Assembly: GCA_030829955.1 (NCBI GenBank)
Contig: JAURNY010000032.1
Location: forward strand, 92,487 to 156,486
Origin: Gammaproteobacteria bacterium
GTDB lineage: Bacteria > Pseudomonadota > Gammaproteobacteria > Eutrophobiales > Eutrophobiaceae
Reading direction: 5' to 3'
Length of the DNA stretch: 64,000 bases
Shown here: positions 9,068 through 17,043 of the stretch, one piece after another
Layout: each line of letters opens with the position of its first letter
Position numbering within the stretch: position 1 is the first letter of the stretch
The notes under the pieces: model-generated
Seen by the model: the letters and a program-made list of their open reading frames with translations, nothing else
Database searches by the model: none
What the model was told of the DNA's origin: nothing
Position numbers and translations under genes: made by a program

Positions 9068-10537
9068 ATGATTAAACATGCACTTCCGCGATTCACAGTA
9101 ATATTAGCTGGTAGTGCATTACCATTCGCTTTTGCACCATATGATTTTTATATACTCGCCATTATCTGTCCCTTAATTCTATTTTCGCTATGTCATCAAC
9201 AAACATCTAAAGAAGCATTTTTGCGAGGCTATCTATTTGCCTTGTTTTATTTTGGTATTGGCGTTAATTGGTTACATATCAGTATCAACCTGTTTGGCGG
9301 CGTCAATCTGATCGGTGCTTTGATATTCACCTATCTATTGGTTGCCTTTATTTCACTCTATCCGGCGTTAAGTGTTTTTTTGGCGATACGTTATTTCTCA
9401 AGACATTCTATTATTGCCATGCCCTTACTTTGGATTTTGCTTGAGTGGCTTCGCGGTTGGTTTCTGAGCGGCTTTCCCTGGCTAAATATAGGAACTAGTC
9501 AAACAGATAGTTTGTTTAGAGCATACATGCCTGTCATTGGAGATTATGGTACCGGTTTTATTATCGTAAGTCTGGCTGCTTCATTCGTAATAATATTTCG
9601 TTATAGCTCAAACATAAGATGGAGCGCATTATTTTATATTTCTCTAATCATTACATTAGCGAGCTATCTATTACCACAACAATGGTCAACTCCGTTAAAC
9701 CGATCATTAAGCGTAACGCTAGTGCAGGGAGCTATTCCTCAGGAAGTAAAATGGAAACCGGAAATGAGAAAACATACGCTAGATAGTTATCTTTCGTTAA
9801 GTGAAGTCGGCTGGCAATCAGATTTATTAATCTGGCCTGAAACGGCAATACCCTTGTTTTATCAGGTCGCAAATGAATATCTGACATCAATTAGAGAAAA
9901 ACAGACAAATTCCAACACGCTCTTCATGAGTGGCATAGCATTTCAGGATACAACCACACGACAATACTTTAATAGCATCTTGATTCAGGATGAGGAAGAT
10001 CGTTTCTATCATAAAAGTCAACTGGTACCATTTGGTGAATATTTGCCTTTTAAACCATTACTGGGTGGAATATTAAAAATTCTGGAAATACCAATGTCAG
10101 ATTTCTCAAAAGGAGATCCATCGGCAAAAACAATCATTACAGACAAAGCAACGTTGGGCATGAGTATTTGTTATGAAGATGCCTACTCAGAAATTTTCAG
10201 ACAAGCGATGCCGGACGCTAATATCTTTATCAATATTAGCAATGATGCCTGGTTTGGTGACTCATTAGCACCGCACCAACACTTACAAATCGCAAAAGTA
10301 AGAACAATTGAATATCAACGATCGCTTTTAAGAGCAACAAATACAGGTATATCTGCCATCATTGATTACAATAGCAATATAGTTTTACGGTCACCTCAGT
10401 TTATACCTTATGCTTTGAGTGGAAGTGTAGAACTCTATGAAGGCAACACTCCATTTTCACGTTTTGGTAACATTCCGATGTTGATAATATGCAGTGTTTT
10501 ACTGTTGTTACTTTTAAGGTTGAATAATAAAGTCTGA
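9068..10537 (+). CDS. lnt: Apolipoprotein N-acyltransferase
   Basis: 489 residues. The N-terminal ~190 residues form six or so membrane segments, followed by a periplasmic nitrilase-like domain. The catalytic triad is visible: Glu in WPETAIP, Lys in the FYHKSQLVPFGEYLP region and Cys in SICYEDAY. A final membrane segment closes the protein. Lnt adds the third acyl chain to lipoproteins at the inner membrane outer face, the last step before Lol sorting. It is the last gene of the miaB-lnt run, and the next gene is convergent. Confidence 0.95.
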   Translation: MIKHALPRFTVILAGSALPFAFAPYDFYILAIICPLILFSLCHQQTSKEAFLRGYLFALFYFGIGVNWLHISINLFGGVNLIGALIFTYLLVAFISLYPALSVFLAIRYFSRHSIIAMPLLWILLEWLRGWFLSGFPWLNIGTSQTDSLFRAYMPVIGDYGTGFIIVSLAASFVIIFRYSSNIRWSALFYISLIITLASYLLPQQWSTPLNRSLSVTLVQGAIPQEVKWKPEMRKHTLDSYLSLSEVGWQSDLLIWPETAIPLFYQVANEYLTSIREKQTNSNTLFMSGIAFQDTTTRQYFNSILIQDEEDRFYHKSQLVPFGEYLPFKPLLGGILKILEIPMSDFSKGDPSAKTIITDKATLGMSICYEDAYSEIFRQAMPDANIFINISNDAWFGDSLAPHQHLQIAKVRTIEYQRSLLRATNTGISAIIDYNSNIVLRSPQFIPYALSGSVELYEGNTPFSRFGNIPMLIICSVLLLLLLRLNNKV

Positions 10538-10670
10538 TTAGTCCTGCTTACACACCTAGCTCACCTGTTTGGGTCTTGCCTTGATCTCAGGTTCCTTATC
10601 AGCCATTGATAATACATCTTTTTGGCTTAGCATTAACAAGGTTAATATAACTATCTTACAAAGTATTATC

Positions 10671-11585
10671 TTAATGTTCAGTCGTTCTGTTTGCTATTAT
10701 CTCAAACCCGATAACCAGCACCAGACCGATAAACATCATCAATAATGCAGATAATACGTCCACATTAAATTCAGCAGGTATATATGGCACCGATTCAATC
10801 AGACGCTCCTGATCTCTAACTACTTCATATTGTCGATACTGAAATGGCCAAACGACATACATTGAAGCAATCAATAAGCCTGTAATAAACAAAATTGTTT
10901 TTTCATAAAAACGGCTTAATAAAAATGATAATAAATGACTAAACAACACCATACCAACGACTAGGCCGGCTACAAACGGTAACAATACATTAAACTGTAG
11001 GTGACCTATCGCATTAAAAATGTAAGCGTATTTCTTCATCATTAGCAGAATTAATGAACCTGAAATTCCCGGCAAAATCATCGCCGAAATAGCGATTGCT
11101 CCACAAATAAAAATAAACCAGCTGTCATTAGGTGTTGAAGCGGGAACCCGCGTAACAATAAAAAAGCCAAAAAGAAATCCCAGGAGAAGAAATAGTGATT
11201 CTTCAAGCAGTTGTGAAAAACCAAGCTGACGAACTAAAAACAATATCGAACCAAATATTAAACCAAAGAAAAAACCATAAATAATAAAAGGATATGTTTT
11301 TATTAAAACCGGTAAAGGAATAATGCGTGTGAAGAAAAATAATCCGGCAACGATGCCAATACCTAGAGGAATAAGAAAAACAAAATCAGGTTTGTTAATA
11401 ATTTGTTTGAGATCAAAACTACAGATAGCTTTCAACCAATCCAGATCAAACAATTTGATTGCATTAATTAATCTTGGATAAATGCCAAGAATGAATGCCA
11501 TCGTACCACCGCTAACACCAGGGACAACATCTGCGGACCCCATGCAAAATCCTTTGACAATCAAGATTAGATGCTTTCGCGACAT
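10671..11585 (-). CDS. DUF368 membrane protein, probable undecaprenyl-phosphate translocase (PopT-like)
   Basis: 304 residues with about eight to nine membrane segments. The N-terminal GSADVVPGVSGGTMAFILGIY and the internal ILPGISGSLILLMMKKY repeats are the hallmark of DUF368. Members have been reported as polyprenyl-phosphate translocases that return the C55-P carrier to the cytoplasmic face; this is family knowledge. The gene begins 3 bases after hemE on the same strand, so they are probably co-transcribed, with no obvious functional link. Confidence 0.88.
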   Translation of the reverse strand: MSRKHLILIVKGFCMGSADVVPGVSGGTMAFILGIYPRLINAIKLFDLDWLKAICSFDLKQIINKPDFVFLIPLGIGIVAGLFFFTRIIPLPVLIKTYPFIIYGFFFGLIFGSILFLVRQLGFSQLLEESLFLLLGFLFGFFIVTRVPASTPNDSWFIFICGAIAISAMILPGISGSLILLMMKKYAYIFNAIGHLQFNVLLPFVAGLVVGMVLFSHLLSFLLSRFYEKTILFITGLLIASMYVVWPFQYRQYEVVRDQERLIESVPYIPAEFNVDVLSALLMMFIGLVLVIGFEIIANRTTEH

Positions 11586-11588
11586 GGT

Positions 11589-12659
11589 CTAATCCGTATG
11601 ATACTGCTCGCTTAATTCATGAACTGCATTGATAAAAGCGCCAGCATGTTCAGGATCAATATCAGGAGTAATTCCATGACCTAGATTAAATACGTGGCCA
11701 CTTCCCTTACCAAAACTGGCAAGAATATTGCCAACCTCTTCCCGTATGCGTTCAGATGGTGCTTTTAAAATAGCTGGATCCATATTGCCCTGTAATGCAA
11801 CCTGATGACCTATTGCTTCTCTTATCAGACCTATATCCTGAGTCCAATCCAGTCCAACTGCATCACAACCCGTCGCGGCAATATCGACAATCCATAAACC
11901 GGCACCTTTACTGAACAGAATGACCGGAATGTGATCGCCCAAATAACCACGATCAAGCTGTTCAACTATCTGCTGCATATATGCCAATGAAAATGCCTTA
12001 TATGCCGGACCGGTTAATGTGCCACCCCAAGTATCAAAGATCATAATAGCTTGCGCACCAGCATGTATTTGCGCATTCAAGTAACTGGCTACTGAATTGG
12101 CTACATGTGACAGCAGATGGTGGATTTCTTCTGGTGCGCTGTATAGCCATTTCTTGATCTTGCCAAAGTCCCGTGAAGAGCGACCTTCAACCATATAAGT
12201 TGCCAGTGTCCATGGGCTGCCGGCAAATCCGATAAGTGGCACACTACCATCCAGTTCTTTTCGAATTAATCTCACAGCATCCATCACATAAGCCAATTCC
12301 TGTTCCGGATCAGGCATAGGTAATTGCTTTATATCGTTATAACTATTAATCGGTTTGTGAAAAACTGGGCCAACTGATTCAATCAACTCCAGCTGCAAGC
12401 CCATCGCATCTGGTATTGTTAAAATATCTGAAAACAGTATCGCTGCATCCAGAGGATAACGTTCAAGTGGTTGCAGAGTTACTTCGCAAGCCAATTCCGG
12501 TGTTTGACAAAGAGTAATAAAGTCGCCGGCTTTTTCGCGCGTTGCTCGATATTCAGGTAAATAACGTCCTGCCTGACGCATCATCCAAACAGGTGTTTTG
12601 TCAACGGCTTGTCTGCGTAATGCCCTTAAAAATCGATCATTCTTGAGAGTAACATTCAT
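11589..12659 (-). CDS. hemE: Uroporphyrinogen decarboxylase
   Basis: 356 residues, full length. The N-terminal [14 protein letters not shown] motif binds the substrate carboxylates, and [21 protein letters not shown] and the C-terminal FNLGHGI segments are all present. The enzyme converts uroporphyrinogen III to coproporphyrinogen III in haem synthesis. It starts at an ATG at 12659; upstream lies a perfect 14-bp palindrome (12725-12738) that could be an operator. The DUF368 gene follows 3 bases downstream. Confidence 0.97.
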   Translation of the reverse strand: MNVTLKNDRFLRALRRQAVDKTPVWMMRQAGRYLPEYRATREKAGDFITLCQTPELACEVTLQPLERYPLDAAILFSDILTIPDAMGLQLELIESVGPVFHKPINSYNDIKQLPMPDPEQELAYVMDAVRLIRKELDGSVPLIGFAGSPWTLATYMVEGRSSRDFGKIKKWLYSAPEEIHHLLSHVANSVASYLNAQIHAGAQAIMIFDTWGGTLTGPAYKAFSLAYMQQIVEQLDRGYLGDHIPVILFSKGAGLWIVDIAATGCDAVGLDWTQDIGLIREAIGHQVALQGNMDPAILKAPSERIREEVGNILASFGKGSGHVFNLGHGITPDIDPEHAGAFINAVHELSEQYHTD

Positions 12660-12724
12660 GGTTTTACAGAGAATAGTTAAAATTCATATTATGCTAATAG
12701 TTTACATGAACCTGAGAGGAAAAC

Positions 12725-12738
12725 GATTGTATACAATC
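12725..12738. promoter_or_regulatory. Perfect 14-bp palindrome, possible operator
   Basis: GATTGTATACAATC is fully self-complementary and lies about 66 bases upstream of the hemE start and about 115 bases upstream of the rhodanese start. TTGTATACAA cores resemble operators of some GntR-type regulators. No regulator gene of that type is in the window, so assignment is open. Confidence 0.4.
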
Positions 12739-12852
12739 AATAAAACCTCTGGATGTGTATATCAGACAATCCTAATGAAATTGGGTTCGTTCATGTTTCC
12801 AAATGCAGTATGATTATCACATTTTCATATCCAAATATTATAGGAGAAAACC

Positions 12853-13203
12853 ATGCTCGTTCCCGTCAGTGATCTGATCGCCTCGGCCAAAATGCAGAGT
12901 AGTTGTAAAACACCTAACGAAGCTAAAGTATTTTTTGAGAAACATGACAATGTTGTCATAATTGATGTGCGTGAGCCGCATGAAGTAGATAAATCGTGCC
13001 TGAAAAATTCGATTAATATTCCCAGAGGATTACTGGAAATGAAAGTAACTGAATATTGCGAAAGTGCAGACACTCCCATCCTGCTTCATTGTGCGGCAGG
13101 TGGACGCGCTGCACTTTCTGCATGCACATTACAAATGATGGGTTATACCAATGTGCATGTTATCGATCACAAATTTGAAGAGATTAAAGCTACATTCGAT
13201 TAA
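12853..13203 (+). CDS. Cytoplasmic single-domain rhodanese
   Basis: 116 residues with no signal peptide. It holds one rhodanese domain with the DVREPHE motif and an active-site loop HCAAGGRAA, where the Cys would carry the persulfide. An AGGAG ribosome-binding site lies 7 bases before the ATG. Single-domain rhodaneses move sulfane sulfur between thiols and cofactor pathways; the acceptor is unknown. It is convergent with yqeC and overlaps its stop by 4 bases, and it is divergent from hemE. Confidence 0.9.
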   Translation: MLVPVSDLIASAKMQSSCKTPNEAKVFFEKHDNVVIIDVREPHEVDKSCLKNSINIPRGLLEMKVTEYCESADTPILLHCAAGGRAALSACTLQMMGYTNVHVIDHKFEEIKATFD

Positions 13204-13955
13204 CGCGTTACCACATCAACAATCGGCTTATCTTTCTTCATCGCCGCCAGAATTACCTGGTCAAAACTATCTGTCATTTGTAAAGCTAGTGTTGCCACCA
13301 ACTTTGCCTCCTTCTCTATTTTTGCATCATCAACCATATTGATTAATGGAATTATCATGGCTGAATCGTGGATTGATTTTAGAAGACCATGTTTATCAGT
13401 AATTAATCGCGCAATATGTACTGGCTTAATTTCTTCCTGATCTTTTAATCCTGTGATTTTACAAATTTGATCCACACGGTGAGCAATCTCGTTATTAAGA
13501 GGTTGACCTATTATCTGAGCAGACACTACAGGTATGACAGTAATACTTGCTGATGATAATGCCGGCTCATATTCAGCAGGGGCTTTTATGAATTTTCCTC
13601 TGGCACCATCAGCCTTGATCAATAATAAATCAAACTCGCCTTCATCATAAAAACGCTGCGCCATATCAGGATGAATCCCCGCACGACGACCAAAACGACT
13701 TGAAGGTCTAGCAAATGCGATTGCTTTTGATGACTTATCCTTATTCACGGCACTTAATAAGGCATCTTCATCACCAATATAATTAGTTGCTTTTAACTCT
13801 TTAGGAAAAAACTCAATATGTGCAGTCGCGGTAATACCAACACGACCTCCATATTGTTCAGCTAACCTGAACATCGTAGTTTTTTTACCACCGGCACCTA
13901 TAAAACTAACGATACCTTTATCAGCATGCAGAATTGAATGTAAGTCGTTACTCAT
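13200..13955 (-). CDS. yqeC: YqeC-like selenium-dependent hydroxylase accessory protein
   Basis: 251 residues. A P-loop-like GAGGKKTTMFRLAEQ lies near residue 20, followed by TATAHIEF and LLIKADGARGKFIKAPAEYEP, which are typical of the YqeC family (putative selenium-dependent molybdenum hydroxylase accessory protein). The family is thought to act in maturation of molybdenum hydroxylases, but its reaction is not established. No xanthine-dehydrogenase-type enzyme, selD or molybdopterin gene is in the window. A tungstate-type oxyanion importer lies 8.5 kb away. Confidence 0.82.
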   Translation of the reverse strand: MSNDLHSILHADKGIVSFIGAGGKKTTMFRLAEQYGGRVGITATAHIEFFPKELKATNYIGDEDALLSAVNKDKSSKAIAFARPSSRFGRRAGIHPDMAQRFYDEGEFDLLLIKADGARGKFIKAPAEYEPALSSASITVIPVVSAQIIGQPLNNEIAHRVDQICKITGLKDQEEIKPVHIARLITDKHGLLKSIHDSAMIIPLINMVDDAKIEKEAKLVATLALQMTDSFDQVILAAMKKDKPIVDVVTR

Positions 13956-13991
13956 CTTAGATATACTAGTGTAAAGATGACTGCTTTAAAA

Positions 13992-14171
13992 TCAGTGAAG
14001 CAGAGAATACTGTTTATAGGCTGATTGATGCTCGTGAAAATCAATATAATTATCACTAATCGTCAATGGCTCAGCAAAGACTCTGGCGATGACACCACTG
14101 GGTAATTGTACCTCTCTCACATGGATAGGTGAATTACATATTGGACATGGTATAGTAGGTTCACATTTCAT
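13992..14171 (-). CDS. Small Cys-rich hypothetical protein (59 aa)
   Basis: An open frame of 59 residues from the ATG at 14171 to a TGA at 13992-13994. The N-terminus carries C-x5-C-x2-C (Cys3, Cys9, Cys12), like half of a zinc ribbon, followed by HVREVQLPSGVIARVF, which reads like a compact beta domain. No clear ribosome-binding site is seen. It lies 36 bases upstream of yqeC on the same strand and could be co-transcribed with it. I do not recognise a family; the protein-like composition is the main support. Confidence 0.5.
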   Translation of the reverse strand: MKCEPTIPCPICNSPIHVREVQLPSGVIARVFAEPLTISDNYIDFHEHQSAYKQYSLLH

Positions 14172-14232
14172 AATTAATTCAGATAGACAAATATACCTAT
14201 TTCAAGTTTAGTTTTGATTAGATTTTTGAATA

Positions 14233-14258
14233 GACAAGGCAATATTTCACGCCTTGTC
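14233..14258 (-). terminator. Hairpin downstream of a small broken ORF
   Basis: A perfect 8-bp stem (GACAAGGC / GCCTTGTC) encloses a 10-base loop. It lies 16 bases past the end of the frameshifted ORF at 14274-14398. The bases that follow on the minus strand are AT-rich but not a clean T run, so terminator function is probable rather than sure. Confidence 0.45.
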
Positions 14259-14273
14259 CATAACAAGTAAACA

Positions 14274-14398
14274 TTATTCAGCTTTTTCTTCCATTGCTAG
14301 TTCTTCTACAGGCATTTCCTGCTCTGCTGGAGCTTCTTCAGCTTTCGATATCGTTGGATTAGAGGAAATGCAAAAAGCAAGTACTTAATATTTTTCAT
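14274..14398 (-). pseudogene. Frameshifted small exported acidic peptide
   Basis: An ATG at 14398 with AGGAG 9 bases upstream starts a signal-like peptide (MKNIKYLLFAF). The frame then becomes implausible and stops. In the next frame the DNA reads SNPTISKAEEAPAEQEMP and further Glu/Ala-rich residues to a TAA at 14274-14276. Joining the two needs a single-base deletion near 14360. The result would be a 41-42 residue exported acidic peptide followed by a hairpin. It is either a recent pseudogene or a sequence error. Confidence 0.4.
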
Positions 14399-14635
14399 TA
14401 TTAAGACTCCTAAGTAATTTAAAAAAATAGCTAAGGACTGAATCTTGATTAATCAGATTAGTTGACTAAATCCATGTCAGCAGCGCAAATGTCATATTTA
14501 CGAAAACAAATAAAAATATTTAAATGATGTAATTCAATAAATTAGCAAAAACAGTATTTTTTATTAAGATAGGGTATGGAACAAAAAACAAATTGGTGCA
14601 TGCTTGCATTACTAAAGAGCAAAATAGTAAGTTAA

Positions 14636-14710
14636 TGGAGGCTAGGGTTGGATTCAAACCAACATCTAGGAACTTGTGGATCGTCGCATAGGATATTCTG
14701 CCGCCCAGCC
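14636..14710 (-). pseudogene. Degenerate tRNA-Cys-like element, ACA at anticodon position
   Basis: The minus strand reads as a 75-base cloverleaf-like element: 7-bp acceptor stem (GGCTGGG / CCTAGCC, one G-T pair), U discriminator and encoded CCA, as in tRNA-Cys. The T-stem is a perfect 5 bp (GTTGG / CCAAC). The anticodon loop is CCACAAG, placing ACA (reads UGU, Cys) where tRNA-Cys has GCA. Defects: two mismatches in the anticodon stem, C instead of U at position 33, C at position 8, T at position 56 and no GG in the D-loop. Best read as a pseudo-tRNA; a functional unusual tRNA is unlikely. Confidence 0.6.
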
Positions 14711-14723
14711 ACAAACAGGATAA

Positions 14724-14756
14724 ATATTATCTATATTATCTATATTATCTATATTA
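14724..14756. repeat. 9-bp tandem repeat (ATATTATCT), about 3.7 copies
   Basis: Three identical ATATTATCT units and a 6-base partial copy lie directly upstream of the tRNA-like element on its strand. Such short repeats are prone to slippage. I see no coding role. Confidence 0.85.
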
Positions 14757-14876
14757 ACTAATTCAATTAACAGACATGACACAAAGTCTAATAAATCATA
14801 TTTTGAGTTTTGCAAATGAACCACATTTCACAAAAATTTTATCGTCTTGTGTCTTCTTTTTATCTTTAATATATTC

Positions 14877-15018
14877 ATGCCAGACTTAATTGCCTTTCTT
14901 GATGAAATACTACTTGCTTTGTTTGCAATAATTCTAAGCAATATTAAAAAAAAGAAAAAAACAGGAACACAATTTCACCATCATTGATGGTGAGGCTGTT
15001 GATAAGGACGACGAATAA
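14877..15018 (+). pseudogene. Small membrane peptide with frameshift in an A-run
   Basis: An ATG at 14877 starts a hydrophobic helix (DLIAFLDEILLALFAIIL) followed by a Lys-rich stretch encoded by A8-G-A7 (14946-14961). The initial frame ends in HHH at 14985-14987. One base out of frame, the DNA continues as HNFTIIDGEAVDKDDE to a TAA at 15016-15018, a more natural end. A one-base insertion in the A-run would explain it, as would a sequence error or programmed slippage. A strong terminator follows at 15058. The family is not recognised. Confidence 0.4.
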
Positions 15019-15057
15019 TATCAGAAAAATGCTTTTTCTAGATCTTCTGTCGAACAT

Positions 15058-15082
15058 TTTCAGATTAATCTGAAATTTTTTT
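15058..15082 (+). terminator. Rho-independent terminator
   Basis: The palindrome TTTCAGA-TTAA-TCTGAAA is followed by seven T on the plus strand, a textbook intrinsic terminator. It implies a plus-strand transcript ending here, and the only candidate source is the small ORF at 14877-15018 (or an RNA). On the minus strand it lacks a T run. Confidence 0.75.
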
Positions 15083-15198
15083 AACTAACTTTTAGTGACG
15101 TTATTATCCTAATAAAAAATTCTCAAAACGCTATCCGAATAAAATACTATCCCTTTCAAATTAAAAGGCAAAAATTTATAAGTCGTTGATTTATCAAG

Positions 15199-15915
15199 CT
15201 AATTAAATTTGATTAACTCCAGGGTCTTTCTGCCACCAGCAAATATAGGTGTTTTCGCTATGCTGATTTGCTCTCCATCAAGCTCATAACGCACCTGTTT
15301 TACAAGCCCAACATCTGGCGCATACCATTCCTCAATTTTGAAAGGAATAGCAGTGTAACCATTTACACCATCGGTATAGATCTCTGTTTCACCAAGCGCT
15401 TCAAGCTTGATACAGTTTTTAAATTCACCCGCTGGAACAGTAACTGTTTCAGACAATGAAACAATTTCAAAGATCATTGGTACCTGCGTGGCTTCAGCTA
15501 AATGTCGATTAGGAAAGACACGAAGCAATATGATGGGTTTGGTAATAACCTGCCAACTGGCGCCAACTTCTAAAGGATACTTTAAGACAAAACGTGGACT
15601 GCTATCGAGTCTTGGCATGAGTTCAACTAATGTGCGCAAGGCATCTCGATGAACACCTGATTCGTCAGCATTCAAATAATAATCAATGCCATAGCTACTA
15701 CGACGAACATAATAAGTATTTTCTCCATAGGTTTCCTTACCTATGTTTTCTAAGGTAACCAGTTCTCTGGTTGTTTCGTCTATATAAGTCGTTGTTAATT
15801 TATATTCCCACTTCAAGCCACTTTGTAGTGGAAAATAATCATCACCAACATTACCTACACAACTGCTCAGTAATAGTGATAAGATACTAAAAATAATTAT
15901 TGTAATGACTCGCAT
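15199..15915 (-). CDS. Lipoprotein of the ExbB/ExbD-like operon
   Basis: 238 residues. The signal peptide ends in a lipobox LSSC (Cys19), giving a probable outer-membrane lipoprotein because Val and Gly rather than Asp follow the Cys. The mature part is beta-rich, beginning FPLQSGLKWEYK with a later VPAGEFKNCIKLE, a pattern seen in uncharacterised lipid- or envelope-associated domains. I do not recognise a named family. It starts directly after the stop of the upstream membrane protein gene, so it is the last of four co-transcribed genes (17757 to 15199). A periplasm-facing partner of the proton-channel pair is a reasonable inference. Confidence 0.8.
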   Translation of the reverse strand: MRVITIIIFSILSLLLSSCVGNVGDDYFPLQSGLKWEYKLTTTYIDETTRELVTLENIGKETYGENTYYVRRSSYGIDYYLNADESGVHRDALRTLVELMPRLDSSPRFVLKYPLEVGASWQVITKPIILLRVFPNRHLAEATQVPMIFEIVSLSETVTVPAGEFKNCIKLEALGETEIYTDGVNGYTAIPFKIEEWYAPDVGLVKQVRYELDGEQISIAKTPIFAGGRKTLELIKFN

Positions 15916-16431
15916 TTATTTTTCCGGCAGGCGTATCTCAGGCAAATCAAAAAATTCCAATTGATTCGCGCGATCGGCAAGTCGACTGGTATCACTAGGT
16001 AACAATGATTCTTCGACTACTTGAAGGTTACGGCCAAGTTGAATCTTGCCCTGACGTATTTGTTCCAATGCTGTATCCAGAGACGCATGTAGCTCGAGAT
16101 CATAAGGCAATTCATAAGCACGAGGCTGTATCTCTGGTTTGTTATCGACAAATGCTGTTACCCAGATATGAATACGTCCAAGATCGCCGGTTCTTTCATC
16201 CGGCTCGGTAATTGACGATGCTATTAATTGAAATATTTCTGGCAATTGTTGTTTTGTAGGCCAACCTAATAATCCCATATAACTGGTATAGGTTAAAAAA
16301 TAAAAACCGGACACTAGAATAACGCAGAGAAACTTTAACCATACTTTCGTTCTCGCCAGTAAAAAGATACCAACTAGTAATGCAGCTAACGCTACATAAG
16401 TTATGGATAAGCCTATTATTGCCTGATTCAT
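15916..16431 (-). CDS. Hypothetical bitopic membrane protein of the ExbB/ExbD-like operon
   Basis: 171 residues. Two N-terminal membrane segments (about 4-26 and 31-53) precede a soluble domain of about 115 residues containing FQLIASSITEPDERTGDLG and AYELPYDLELH. I do not recognise the family. The start overlaps the stop of the ExbD-like gene by one base and the stop abuts the lipoprotein gene, showing tight coupling. It is probably a structural partner of the proton-channel complex. Confidence 0.8.
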   Translation of the reverse strand: MNQAIIGLSITYVALAALLVGIFLLARTKVWLKFLCVILVSGFYFLTYTSYMGLLGWPTKQQLPEIFQLIASSITEPDERTGDLGRIHIWVTAFVDNKPEIQPRAYELPYDLELHASLDTALEQIRQGKIQLGRNLQVVEESLLPSDTSRLADRANQLEFFDLPEIRLPEK

Positions 16432-17039
16432 TATTTTTCGCCCTTTACCAATGATTTAAATAATGTATTTTTATTCGTAATGTTACCATCCTCGTCGATA
16501 GTAAAGCGTATAGCGGTTTGTTCCTCGCCTTTCTCTTCCATGGTCAAGGTATCATAGTAAACAACCTCCAGTTTCGGGTTCACTCTGACAACACGCACCT
16601 CAACATTCACCTGTCGCTTTTCCTTGGTATCATAGTAATGCACATTAACAATATATTGTCCTGGTACTACGCCACGTATGGTGACAACTTCCTGATTAAG
16701 TGGATTAATAATCTCATTACCATCAACCAGAATACGATCATTATCCAGACCGCGATCATCTCTATCCAGATGCAATAACCCAACCTCAGGTATTCTATAC
16801 CAGACGACCTGACCTTTTGGATCTTCTACCCAGGTATCAATATCTGATGGGCTATTGTCTTCCCATTTAACAGTAATAATAAATTCTGCTTTCGGATCAA
16901 TGATACCTGTTTTTGCAGGTGGATTAAGAAACATGATCGTAATGATAAACAGCAGTGTAAATGCGAGTAACGAATTGAATAATAAATCCGTAAACGGATC
17001 CTGTTCAAAATCCCGCTTCTTGCGACGTAAAATCGCCAT
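16431..17039 (-). CDS. ExbD/TolR-like protein with large periplasmic domain
   Basis: 202 residues. A basic N-terminus is followed by FTDLLFNSLLAFTLLFIITIMF (about 16-37), one membrane helix with Asp18 where ExbD and TolR carry their proton-relaying Asp. The rest (about 50-200) is periplasmic and beta-rich: SDIDTWVEDPKGQVVWY and VVPGQYIVNVHYYD recall DUF2135/YfaP-like domains rather than the short ExbD domain. It lies 4 bases after the ExbB/MotA-like gene. Together they look like a proton-driven motor coupled to an unusual periplasmic effector. The Asp and topology are seen; the function is inferred. Confidence 0.8.
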   Translation of the reverse strand: MAILRRKKRDFEQDPFTDLLFNSLLAFTLLFIITIMFLNPPAKTGIIDPKAEFIITVKWEDNSPSDIDTWVEDPKGQVVWYRIPEVGLLHLDRDDRGLDNDRILVDGNEIINPLNQEVVTIRGVVPGQYIVNVHYYDTKEKRQVNVEVRVVRVNPKLEVVYYDTLTMEEKGEEQTAIRFTIDEDGNITNKNTLFKSLVKGEK

Positions 17040-17043
17040 AGCA

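Noticed and set aside
12598..12813. 71-residue plus-strand frame
   Set aside because: It overlaps the start of hemE antisense and runs through the palindrome region; composition is not protein-like.
14520..14714. 64-residue frame on the minus strand covering the tRNA-like element
   Set aside because: Its first half is the tRNA-like element itself, and the rest is low-complexity AT sequence with no ribosome-binding site.
14775..14888. 37-codon plus-strand frame with a hydrophobic tail
   Set aside because: No ribosome-binding site and it overlaps the better candidate at 14877-15018.
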